A DNA stretch of 38,143 nucleotides from Butyrivibrio sp. VCD2006 (GTDB lineage Bacteria; Bacillota; Clostridia; Lachnospirales; Lachnospiraceae). How positions within the stretch are numbered: position 1 is the first letter of the stretch; every line of letters starts with the position of its first letter. The notes beneath the pieces are model-generated. The model was not told the origin of the DNA. It ran no database searches and saw only the letters and a list, made by a program, of their open reading frames with translations. Position numbers and translations under genes: made by a program. The stretch covers positions 1 through 38,143 of the forward strand of contig NZ_AUIX01000047.1 in the NCBI RefSeq assembly GCF_000423925.1, in the 5' to 3' direction. Positions 1 through 7,001 of this stretch are shown piece by piece.

Positions 1-10
1 TTGTCAACTA

Positions 11-32
11 CCACGCACCTAAAGGTACGTGG
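11..32. repeat. Subterminal hairpin, putative element end
   Basis: The sequence CCACG-C-ACCT-AA-AGGT-A-CGTGG folds into a 5+4 bp stem with one C/A mismatch. It matches the architecture of the hairpin at 393-414 although the stem bases differ. Confidence 0.55.
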
Positions 33-392
33 CTTGCGACTCCCCTGTAGTTTGTTGCAATAACTCCTACATTTTGTCGGTGTAACTTCCGTGGGGTCGC
101 ATCATGGGACGGTCGACACCGCCCCTTACAGACAAGACATGCTTATCTGTAACTGTATCAGGTACTCTATATATTAACCTCACGGATAATATATTCCCAT
201 GCCGTACAGTAAACGCTAATGCTTGAGTATATTTTACGTAACACCAAGACTTATGTGTTACAACCTCATATATACTTGCCAATGTACAAAGAGTGCCTTT
301 GGTGAACAGCGCACCTAACGGTTTTCTCGTAAAACTTGCTGTTGAGTACATTATAGCATGTATGTTCTTGGATAACAATTTACAAGGCTCCT

Positions 393-414
393 CCCACCGC
401 CCAAGGGCAGTGGG
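393..414. repeat. Subterminal hairpin, putative element end
   Basis: CCCAC-C-GCCC-AA-GGGC-A-GTGGG folds exactly like the hairpin at 11-32, with the mismatch in the same place. It ends only 34 bases before the start codon of the LytTR regulator, so the element sits where that gene's promoter would be expected. Confidence 0.55.
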
Positions 415-447
415 TTTCCGCCTACGACAACCGAAAGGAATTTATTT

Positions 448-1161
448 ATGAAGATAGCAGTATGCGATGATGAAGAAAGAATAAGAAAAATTATAGTGTC
501 GGAACTGAATGCATCGTTTTCGGATGATGAGATTAGTTGCTTTTGCACTGGAGAAAACGTCTTGAGAGTTGTGGAACAAGATGGTTATATGCCTGATATT
601 ATTCTTCTGGATATTATGATGCCCGGAGTGTCTGGAATGGATGTCGCCAGGAAACTTCGTGATATTAGTGATGAGGTTGTTATCATTTTTATAACTGGAG
701 AAAAACAGTATGTATTTGATGCTTTTGATGTAAGAGCATTTCATTTCCTTGTAAAGCCATTCTCAAATAAGAAGATGGTTAATGTGATAAAAGATGCAAA
801 AGTGGAAATTGCTAAATCGGCTACTAATTCTCAAAAGAAGTATGTGATGTTGAACTCACGAGGCAGTCATATAAGGCTGTGTGTTTCAGACATTGTTTTT
901 GCAGAAGTGTATGGTGCCAGGATAATCGTACACACAAGAACTGATGAAATTGAATATTATGGACATCTATCAGAACTTGAAAAGCTTGTAGGTGATGATT
1001 TTTTAAGGACTCATAGAGGATATCTTGTAAATCTACGATTTGTAAAGAGGTATGATTCTGGAACGTGCTATATGGCAAGGGGTGAAGCACTTATCTCAAA
1101 ACAAAACTATCCGGTTTTTGTAAAAGCTCTGATGGATTACAACAAAAAGAGAGCTGAGTAA
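448..1161 (+). CDS. LytTR-family response regulator
   Basis: This 237-residue cytoplasmic regulator has an N-terminal CheY-like receiver (about 1-120) and a C-terminal LytTR DNA-binding domain (about 130-230). The receiver shows the acidic pair in CDDEE, the phospho-acceptor D55 in LLDIMMPG and the conserved lysine K103 in LVKPF. The LytTR part shows DIVFAEVYGARIIVHT and FLRTHRGYLVNL. It is followed after 37 bases by the GHKL kinase at 1199, the usual AgrA/AgrC-like order, so it is most likely phosphorylated by that kinase and controls a few peptide or envelope genes. The start at 448 follows a GAAAGGAA ribosome site. The upstream region is occupied by the IS-like element, so native control may be lost or supplied from outside the window. 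Confidence 0.9.
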   Translation: MKIAVCDDEERIRKIIVSELNASFSDDEISCFCTGENVLRVVEQDGYMPDIILLDIMMPGVSGMDVARKLRDISDEVVIIFITGEKQYVFDAFDVRAFHFLVKPFSNKKMVNVIKDAKVEIAKSATNSQKKYVMLNSRGSHIRLCVSDIVFAEVYGARIIVHTRTDEIEYYGHLSELEKLVGDDFLRTHRGYLVNLRFVKRYDSGTCYMARGEALISKQNYPVFVKALMDYNKKRAE

Positions 1162-1198
1162 GGTATTACTTCAAAAATTATAGAGGTGAAGAGAATTA

Positions 1199-2569
1199 AT
1201 GATTACTGAAGCCATGTGGGACCAGGTAAATAATATATCGATGATTGCAAATGTGCTGTTAAATGCAGTGCTTGTTTCGGTTTTTTACATACCTTTTTTG
1301 AGAAGAAGAGTGCGCACAGTTATACTCGGAGTGGTCTATGCAGGAGTGATGTCTATATTGTATTTTGTTCCGGTGAACTTTTCCGGGGTAATTGCCTATG
1401 CTCTTGGCTGCAGTGCGGTATGTATTGCCTCCGTTTTCGTAGAGAGGGTGAACGCTCCGCAAATGATGTTTTTATCAATGACGATGTATCTGCTTTTGTG
1501 GATATCAATGGAGCTTGCTGTTTTGCCATGGAATCTTATAAGCTCTGTGACTTTTATGAATCCAAAAGTGACAGGAGATTTACAGCAGATTATGCTTTAT
1601 GGTTTGGCGCAGGCTATTCATGCGGTAATACGGTGCGCTGTTCTGAGCTTTGGAATTCATCTGATTAAGGTCATATACAAGCGCAAGAAAGAGTTAATGG
1701 AATGGAGAGAGCTGGCTTTTTTGTCCACAACATACATAGCAATAATTGCATCATACTGGATATGTACATTTATGGAGGAAGCCTTTGAAAAAGCTGCAGG
1801 TGACTATTTCGGGCATAGGTATCCTGTATATCATGGAATATGCGCTGTGTTCGGAGTGATAGCTTTTCTTGCCATGATGGCGGTAATTTATTTTTATCAT
1901 AAGATAAAGGCATCAGAGGAAGAAGTACTGCAAAACTCACTTATACACAGTCAGATCGACGAACTTTCAGGGCATGTTCATTCCATGGAGAAGGTCTATT
2001 CGGATTTCCGTGGAATTAGGCATGATATCAACAATCATATTATGGTACTCGGTAATCTAATAAAGGAAAACAGTAGTGATCAGGCTTTACAATACCTAAA
2101 TGATTGGTCTGAGGATTTCCATACAGTAGACATAAATGCAAAGACCGGAAATCCAGTCACGGATATAGTGATTTCAGAGAAACGGAGACAAGCTGAAGAT
2201 GCTGGAATACGATTTGTAGATGATTTTCACTATCCGGAGGAAGGAAAAGTAGAATCTATAGATGTGGGTGTTATCCTGAATAATGCTCTTTCAAATGCTA
2301 TAAGGGCTGCAGAAAACCTGGATAAATCTTTCGTGGAGATAAAATCCTGGCGTAGTGGTGATATGTTCATGGTTCAGGTCAGGAACAGTTTTAGCGGTGT
2401 TTTATGGATTTCTGATGAGGATGGACTTGTGAGAACATCGAAGCCGGATTTTGATAAGCATGGGTATGGACTGAAAAATATGCGAAGAATTGCAGAAAAG
2501 TATTTTGGAACAACACAACTGGAACAGGAGGATGATACAGTTATTTTCACAGCTATGATGGTAATTTAA
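1199..2569 (+). CDS. GHKL sensor histidine kinase, AgrC-like
   Basis: The 456-residue protein has about six to seven membrane segments in the first 235 residues, a short coiled linker, a DHp motif RHDINNH with the likely phospho-accepting H275, and a GHKL ATPase domain with an N box (VILNNALSNAIRAA, about 358-371) and a G box (HGYGLKNM, 421-428). This is the layout of membrane kinases that sense peptides and feed LytTR regulators, so it probably phosphorylates the product of 448-1161. The start is preceded by a GAGGTGAAGAG ribosome site. The ligand cannot be told from the sequence; no agrD/agrB-like pair lies beside it. Confidence 0.88.
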   Translation: MITEAMWDQVNNISMIANVLLNAVLVSVFYIPFLRRRVRTVILGVVYAGVMSILYFVPVNFSGVIAYALGCSAVCIASVFVERVNAPQMMFLSMTMYLLLWISMELAVLPWNLISSVTFMNPKVTGDLQQIMLYGLAQAIHAVIRCAVLSFGIHLIKVIYKRKKELMEWRELAFLSTTYIAIIASYWICTFMEEAFEKAAGDYFGHRYPVYHGICAVFGVIAFLAMMAVIYFYHKIKASEEEVLQNSLIHSQIDELSGHVHSMEKVYSDFRGIRHDINNHIMVLGNLIKENSSDQALQYLNDWSEDFHTVDINAKTGNPVTDIVISEKRRQAEDAGIRFVDDFHYPEEGKVESIDVGVILNNALSNAIRAAENLDKSFVEIKSWRSGDMFMVQVRNSFSGVLWISDEDGLVRTSKPDFDKHGYGLKNMRRIAEKYFGTTQLEQEDDTVIFTAMMVI

Positions 2570-2690
2570 TGTAAAACCAGTCCATTCATGATTGAAAAAG
2601 GTCGTTTCGTGAAAAATCTATAATGGTTTTTGGTTAACTTTCCGAAGCCTTTGTTAGAGATGAGAGAACTTCCATTTTTAATACAAGGAT

Positions 2691-2745
2691 GCTAGTCGCA
2701 CTTAGCGAGCACCGCGAGCTTAGTAAGACTGTATGCGGAGCGAAG
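2691..2745 (+). repeat. Leader repeat, copy 1
   Basis: This 55-base segment opens with GCTAGTCGCACTTAGCGA and ends with ACTGTATGCGGAGCGAAG. It recurs at 5197-5250 with 18 identical bases at the left, a variable 12-13 base middle that includes a one-base length change, and 24 identical bases followed by one mismatch at the right. In both places it ends a few bases before the ribosome site of a coiled-coil protein gene. It contains TCGC-ACTTA-GCGA, which can form a small hairpin. Confidence 0.8.
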
Positions 2746-2762
2746 CGAAGGAGGTAAGTAAG

Positions 2763-3374
2763 ATGGCTTTAACAAATGTAATGACTCAGTCTCTTATATC
2801 TGCCAGTACATCCATGAAACAGATACAGCTTCAGCAGGGAGTGAAGAAGCAGATGGATGGAAAGGCCGGTGTCCTGGATGCTGAGATCAAGAGAGATGAG
2901 GCATCCGGCGTGGATACCACAAAAAAGAAAGAAGAACTAGCTGAAACTCAGAAAAGATCTGAAGACATAGCAAATAACAATATGGAGCAGATTGCTGAGA
3001 CTAATAAGGAAATGCAGAAAGCCAGGGAAGCTGATGCAACCCTGCAGAAAGAGAATGAGAGAGATGAAGCAGCGCGTGAAAAGAAGAGAGCTGAGAGAAG
3101 GTGGCAGGAACAGCATCTTCAGGAGGCTGCATCAGAAAGAAGAGCGGAAGAATCAGACAGAGTTGCAAATGCACAGGCAAGTGCATCAGGATTCTCAGAC
3201 GAAGAAAATGCAAAGGCACAGCAGATCGATGTCGGTGGCGTGAAGGTTTCTGTGGTTTCAGAGTCCACACATAATACAAAAGTGCCTCATATTAATGAAA
3301 AGATTGCAAAATCCACCGGAGCAGAGGTATCTGCAGCAGAAGGTGTCAGTGTTAGCATTGATGTAGAGACTTGA
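2763..3374 (+). CDS. Charged coiled-coil protein of unknown function
   Basis: I do not recognise a named family. The start is set at 2763 because AAGGAGG (2748-2754) lies 8 bases upstream; a frame-open ATG at 2733 falls inside the leader repeat. The 203-residue product begins with a Ser/Thr/Gln-rich stretch (MALTNVMTQSLISASTSMKQ). It then has a long, highly charged, probably helical coiled-coil core (about 20-145, rich in Glu, Lys, Arg, Gln and Ala) and a less charged tail with VGGVKVSVV. There is no signal peptide or membrane segment. The amphipathic N-terminus without a signal resembles substrates of flagellar-type export, and the genes at 5268-8316 have the same flavour; that export route is inference. 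Confidence 0.75.
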   Translation: MALTNVMTQSLISASTSMKQIQLQQGVKKQMDGKAGVLDAEIKRDEASGVDTTKKKEELAETQKRSEDIANNNMEQIAETNKEMQKAREADATLQKENERDEAAREKKRAERRWQEQHLQEAASERRAEESDRVANAQASASGFSDEENAKAQQIDVGGVKVSVVSESTHNTKVPHINEKIAKSTGAEVSAAEGVSVSIDVET

Positions 3375-3422
3375 GTCGAAAAAAATAAAAAATCCAAAAA
3401 AATCATTAACAGCTATTAATTA

Positions 3423-3471
3423 TTAACACACATTATCCGATATGTTATTATGAAAAGGTAACATATCGGAT
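3423..3471 (+). promoter_or_regulatory. Promoter with BlaI-type operator
   Basis: A TTAACA box (3423-3428) and a TATTAT box (3446-3451) are separated by 17 bases, close to a consensus sigma-A promoter. A perfect 13-bp inverted repeat, ATCCGATATGTTA at 3435-3447 and its complement at 3459-3471, overlaps the -10 box and the start region. This is where a BlaI-like dimer would block transcription, so autorepression of the 3497-5167 operon is likely. Confidence 0.75.
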
Positions 3472-3496
3472 TATGTGGCATTTTGAGGAGGTTTTC

Positions 3497-3892
3497 ATGA
3501 AAAGAGAAGAAATGCTTCCTAGTGAGAGTGAATGGCTGATAATGGAGACACTTTGGGATGCTGGAAGAGACCTTACTTCTGTAGAGATATGTGAGAAACT
3601 TCCCGGACAGGACAAAATGTCGCAGCGAATGGTGAGAGTTCTTATCAACAGGCTGTGCAAGAAGAATCTTATTTCATATACAGTAGATGAAAAAGATAGC
3701 AGAGTTTATCATTATCTTCCCATAAAGACAAAGGAAGAATGCAGACGTGAAAAGAGCATAGATTTTGCCAATAATTATTTTGGAGGAAATAAACTAGGTG
3801 CGGCTTTTGCTTTTCTGGAGGCAGAGTCACTTACTGAAGATCAGATAAAGGAACTTGAAAACATTATAAAGAATGCAAAGAAGAATAAGTAG
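3497..3892 (+). CDS. BlaI/MecI-family transcriptional repressor
   Basis: The start at 3497 follows GAGGAGG by 6 bases and gives 131 residues, the usual length of BlaI/MecI/CopY repressors. The winged-helix domain (about 1-80) shows LPSESEWLIMETLWDAGRDLT, the family's typical opening, then MSQRMVRVLINRLCKKNLI for the recognition helix region and the wing in YTVDEKDSRVYHYLPI. The C-terminal part is the helical dimerisation and cleavage region. It is followed 24 bases later by an M56 membrane protease, the known antirepressor partner that leads to BlaI cleavage. Its likely operator is the 13-bp inverted repeat just upstream. Confidence 0.9.
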   Translation: MKREEMLPSESEWLIMETLWDAGRDLTSVEICEKLPGQDKMSQRMVRVLINRLCKKNLISYTVDEKDSRVYHYLPIKTKEECRREKSIDFANNYFGGNKLGAAFAFLEAESLTEDQIKELENIIKNAKKNK

Positions 3893-3916
3893 CTCACGGA
3901 TGAGCAGAGGTATGTT

Positions 3917-5167
3917 ATGCAAGGACTGCAGCAATTCTTTACAAATTTATCACAGTTTTTTGAATTTTTGGTCGTTTATTATTCGATCATTTTAGGTTTC
4001 TGTGCGCTTATATCAGTACTGGTTTTGGGGATCATTATGTTCCTTAGAAAGACTGTCTTAGCAGATAGAGTATTTGCGAAGGCTGCTTCTTGGGGACTAT
4101 TGATCCTTTGTTTATTTTGCGGAAAACTTAAGCTTATTTTCGAAACCAAAGCCGGGTGGTATACATTGGGCAGATGGAATCTGTTATGTGCACACAGGAT
4201 CGTTTCAATTATCTATATAGTTGGAATATTCATATTTGCGACATATTTTATATACAGAAGAAGGCGACTAAATAAATTTGTGAAGGGGCTGGATAAAGCC
4301 ACGACCTGCGGCTTTGATAATGAAATTAGAAAATATCCGGGTACTATTTCCCCTTTCTGCATAGGTTGTATCCATCCTATAATAGTTATTCCGGAAAAGC
4401 TTGACGTGCAGAATGCTCTTATAGTTATAAAGCATGAAGAAACTCACATTAAACTGGGACAGCTTTGGATAATTGCCGGATATGATATGGTGCGGTGTCT
4501 TTTGTGGCCTAATGTTTTTCTTCATATTGCTGCAAAGTACATAAAAAGGGATCTTGAAGATGTTTGTGATGCTGTGACTATGCAAATGAATGGGATTGAT
4601 CCTTTTGATTATGGTGAATCACTTCTGGCAAATGCCAGGGAAATCATGTTGTCCCGAAAAAACATGAAGTGCGAAGAAGGGTTCCTTTTTGCATGGGATG
4701 ATAATTATAAGGTGCTAAATAAAAGGATCCACAGGATACTTGAGAGGAATGGCTATAACAGAAAAGTGGTTTTAGCCGGTGGTGTCCTTTTCATAATGGC
4801 ACTTATAGCTTCAATCTTTGGAATAAAATGCTTTTCGTACAAGCGTAATAACCCGTTGGATATAAGTGGCATTTACAGCATGACAAAGATGGATACGGTT
4901 GTGCAAGATACAGAAGAAAAGGTAGTTACAGGGTACGATGGGGATTACATATATATTGATGGAGAAGCTTTAAAGGAAGCATACCCTGATGCTGAAATAG
5001 AAGAGCAATCTCTATTTGTATTTGTCGGGGGATATTATAAAATACCCGGAGTAGGCGGTGGAGGAGGCTGGGGTGAATTTTCAGCATCTGACATTAAGGA
5101 CGGAGTGTTCAGAATAGAGAACCATGATGATATAGATGTATGGAACTGGATGATAATGTGGTTATGA
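3917..5167 (+). CDS. M56 membrane metalloprotease, BlaR1-like antirepressor
   Basis: The 416-residue protein has several N-terminal membrane segments, a zinc-protease motif H173-E174-E-T-H177 in IKHEETHIKLGQL, and a further membrane segment near 288-308. This matches the protease half of BlaR1/MecR1. The outer C-terminal part (about 310-416) is only about 100 residues, with GYDGDYIYIDGEAL and a Gly-rich VGGGGGWGEF stretch, and has no penicillin-binding (SxxK, SxN, KTG) motifs. The stimulus is therefore probably not a beta-lactam. It should cleave, or trigger cleavage of, the repressor encoded just upstream. The ribosome site is AGAGG at 3906-3910. Confidence 0.85.
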   Translation: MQGLQQFFTNLSQFFEFLVVYYSIILGFCALISVLVLGIIMFLRKTVLADRVFAKAASWGLLILCLFCGKLKLIFETKAGWYTLGRWNLLCAHRIVSIIYIVGIFIFATYFIYRRRRLNKFVKGLDKATTCGFDNEIRKYPGTISPFCIGCIHPIIVIPEKLDVQNALIVIKHEETHIKLGQLWIIAGYDMVRCLLWPNVFLHIAAKYIKRDLEDVCDAVTMQMNGIDPFDYGESLLANAREIMLSRKNMKCEEGFLFAWDDNYKVLNKRIHRILERNGYNRKVVLAGGVLFIMALIASIFGIKCFSYKRNNPLDISGIYSMTKMDTVVQDTEEKVVTGYDGDYIYIDGEALKEAYPDAEIEEQSLFVFVGGYYKIPGVGGGGGWGEFSASDIKDGVFRIENHDDIDVWNWMIMWL

Positions 5168-5196
5168 AAAATCTTTATGCGTAGCGAAGCAAGGAG

Positions 5197-5250
5197 GCTA
5201 GTCGCACTTAGCGAACTTGTGAGCTTAGTAAGACTGTATGCGGAACGAAG
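5197..5250 (+). repeat. Leader repeat, copy 2
   Basis: This is the second copy of the 2691-2745 repeat (54 bases). Just left of it, TGCGTAGCGAAGCAAGGAGG (from about 5178) resembles the sequence to the right of copy 1, as if a longer unit were present in part. It again stands directly before a ribosome site (GGAGAAGG, 5252-5259) and a coiled-coil gene. Confidence 0.8.
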
Positions 5251-5267
5251 TGGAGAAGGCGATAACT

Positions 5268-6107
5268 ATGTATGGATATGAACTACAGATCAGAGGAAAT
5301 ACAGAGTATTACTCAAAGCGCTTATATGACCTTAATGGTAACCATGTAGGGACTATCTCTATGTCCAGGCCAAGGAAAACGAGTAACAGCTCTAAAAAGA
5401 AGAGACCTGCTATGTATAGCTTCAAGCAGGTTTCAGCACAGGTATTAAGTGCCAAGACTTCCGCAAAAGCTGCTCAGGTTTCAATCGGGATCAGGATGAA
5501 AATCGGGAACCTTCAGAAGAAGCTGAAAACCGGAGAATACGATGATGAAGAGATTCTGAGGGCAATCCTGCATGCGGAAATGGTTCAACGTGCCTGTGAG
5601 AAGAAAAAGAAGAACCTGAAAATGGAAGAAACTGCTGAGCAGAATATGGACGAAGGATTGCCTTCTGAGCAGGAAAATCCTTTAGAAAAAGTTCAGTCGG
5701 ATGAGGAAATAAGGGAACTTGAACAGGAAGAGTTCGAAGCTCTTATGGAAAAGCTGGAAATGTCTGCTGAGGAGATGTATGAAGAGGCTGAGGAAACGGC
5801 TCAGCTAGATCAGGAGCTAGATGAGATGGCTGAGGCACTTTCAGGAGCCATGGAGCCGCAGGATCTTGAACAGCTAAAGGCTAAACACAGATCTGATGAA
5901 GCAAGGGATATCATGAAGGCTGACTTAAAATATCTAAAGGCAATGTTTGAAAGACTTCAGGCAGAAAAAGAGAATTTGGGGAAATCGTCAGTTTCATCAG
6001 GTTTTGATAGCGGTGTTTCGCTATCACTTGGCGGAGATGAGATGCCCGTGATGGTACAGGACTCTGGAATGACAGAAGTAGGTGGCATGGTTGATGCAGA
6101 AATATAG
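5268..6107 (+). CDS. Basic/acidic coiled-coil protein of unknown function
   Basis: I recognise no named function, but the type recurs in Lachnospiraceae near similar genes. The start at 5268 (MYGYELQIRG) has GGAGAAGG 8 bases upstream; the longer frame from 5238 begins inside the repeat. The 279-residue product has a basic N-terminal third with KKKRPAMYSFKQVSAQVLSAKT (read in two halves: a Lys cluster and an amphipathic helix). A helical GIRMKIGNLQKKLKTGEYDD segment follows, then a very Glu-rich coiled coil (about 115-235) and a Ser/Gly-rich tail. It has no signal peptide or membrane segment. It lies in a run of similar genes (2763, 6158, 6967) and ends 50 bases before the next. Confidence 0.75.
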   Translation: MYGYELQIRGNTEYYSKRLYDLNGNHVGTISMSRPRKTSNSSKKKRPAMYSFKQVSAQVLSAKTSAKAAQVSIGIRMKIGNLQKKLKTGEYDDEEILRAILHAEMVQRACEKKKKNLKMEETAEQNMDEGLPSEQENPLEKVQSDEEIRELEQEEFEALMEKLEMSAEEMYEEAEETAQLDQELDEMAEALSGAMEPQDLEQLKAKHRSDEARDIMKADLKYLKAMFERLQAEKENLGKSSVSSGFDSGVSLSLGGDEMPVMVQDSGMTEVGGMVDAEI

Positions 6108-6157
6108 CTTTTTTATAACTAAATGATTAACAGATGTTAATAAAGGAGGTATTTGTT

Positions 6158-6820
6158 ATGAGTACAGGATTAGTAGGAAACATTCAGAATACTGATTATT
6201 CAGTCATGAACACAGAAAACTATAGTTCTGAAAATGGAAAGAAAACTGACAGTGTTCAGGAAGTAGCAAGCGAGAATAAAGAATCTGCGGCAGTTTACGA
6301 GAAGACGGCTGAAAAGGATGCAGGGTTATATAGCATAAATAAGAAGTCACCTGCAGACAGAGCAGCAATAGTTCAGCAGATGAAACATGCTGAAGAGGAT
6401 CAGAGAAACAAGCTTCTGGAAATTGTCAGGAAAACATTGGAAGGTCAGGTTTCAGCTTTTGGAAAGGCAACAGATGACAGCTTTTGGAAAAGACTGGCTG
6501 GTGGCAATTTCAAGGTAGATGCAGCAACTAAAGCTCAGGCACAAAAGGATATTTCTGAAGATGGATATTATGGTGTAAAGCAGACTTCTCAGAGACTTTT
6601 TGACTTTGCATCAGCTCTTGCAGGCGATGATGTAGAGAAAATGAAAAAGATGCAGAAGGCTATGGAAAAGGGATTCAATCTGGCTACAGGTGCATGGGGG
6701 AGAGAGCTTCCATCCATATGTAATGAAACATTGAAGGCAGCAAACAAGCTTTTTGATGATTATTATAAGTCGAAGGAAGAGGAGACTGCAGCTACTACAG
6801 CAAATGCTACTGAGCAATAA
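6158..6820 (+). CDS. Lachnospiraceae-type hypothetical helical protein
   Basis: The start at 6158 is fixed by a strong AAAGGAGGT at 6142-6150 with a 7-base spacer. The 220-residue protein has a polar, Asn/Ser/Glu-rich first 60 residues and a helical core (about 70-205). The core includes KSPADRAAIVQQMKHAEED, LLEIVRKTLEGQV, a DDSFWKRLAGGNFKVDA segment and EDGYYGVKQTSQRLFDFA. I recall this core pattern from unannotated clostridial proteins but know no function for it. There is no signal peptide. It probably shares a transcript with 5268 and with the small ORF at 6840. Confidence 0.8.
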   Translation: MSTGLVGNIQNTDYSVMNTENYSSENGKKTDSVQEVASENKESAAVYEKTAEKDAGLYSINKKSPADRAAIVQQMKHAEEDQRNKLLEIVRKTLEGQVSAFGKATDDSFWKRLAGGNFKVDAATKAQAQKDISEDGYYGVKQTSQRLFDFASALAGDDVEKMKKMQKAMEKGFNLATGAWGRELPSICNETLKAANKLFDDYYKSKEEETAATTANATEQ

Positions 6821-6839
6821 TCTATGGGAGGATCTGCAT

Positions 6840-7001
6840 ATGGGATGGATTAAAAGCATATATGCGAAAGCAATAGCATTGCTGGAATCTTTTTTCTCAA
6901 TGGAAAAGGATTCATATATCACACAAGAGCAGATTGAAGAGTTAGAAAGAGTATTGGAGAGTACATATGAACATAAATGTACAGGGTTTAAAACTGTTTA
7001 A
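6840..7001 (+). CDS. Small 53-residue protein
   Basis: The ATG at 6840 has GGGAGGA at 6826-6832 at good spacing. The product is an amphipathic helix (MGWIKSIYAKAIALLESFFS) followed by an acidic helix with ITQEQIEELERVLE and a short tail with one Cys. Its 3' end overlaps the next gene by 35 bases. It could be a small partner of its neighbours or the helix-forming start of a once longer gene. No function is recognisable. Confidence 0.5.
   Translation: MGWIKSIYAKAIALLESFFSMEKDSYITQEQIEELERVLESTYEHKCTGFKTV

Larger units (their letters stand above)
1..440 (-). mobile_element. Non-autonomous or decayed IS200/IS605-like element
   Basis: The stretch is bounded by two imperfect hairpins (11-32 and 393-414) of the same unusual design: a 5-bp stem, one C/A mismatch, a 4-bp stem and an AA turn. 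Subterminal hairpins with an unpaired base at the two ends are the hallmark of IS200/IS605-type elements, which have no terminal inverted repeats. Read on the minus strand, the end next to base 1 has the form hairpin followed by TAGTTGACA, like right ends of clostridial members. No TnpA or TnpB motif is visible between the hairpins; a 103-codon minus-strand frame (67-378) fills the space but resembles nothing I know. It could be a transposase-less relic, possibly still encoding a TnpB/IscB-type guide RNA scaffold, which I cannot confirm. Confidence 0.5.

Noticed and set aside
67..378. 103-codon minus-strand frame between the IS-like hairpins
   Set aside because: No resemblance to TnpA, TnpB or IscB motifs, and no visible ribosome site. 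It may only be an open frame within a non-coding element, so it is not listed as a gene.
2633..2656. Two GTTA-containing half-sites 20 bp apart before the first leader repeat as LytTR sites
   Set aside because: The match is only a few bases, the spacing is 20 rather than 21-22, and no good promoter follows.
3917..5167. Calling the BlaI/M56 pairs beta-lactam resistance sensors (BlaR1/MecR1)
   Set aside because: Neither M56 protein has the penicillin-binding sensor domain motifs, and no beta-lactamase or PBP2a gene lies nearby.
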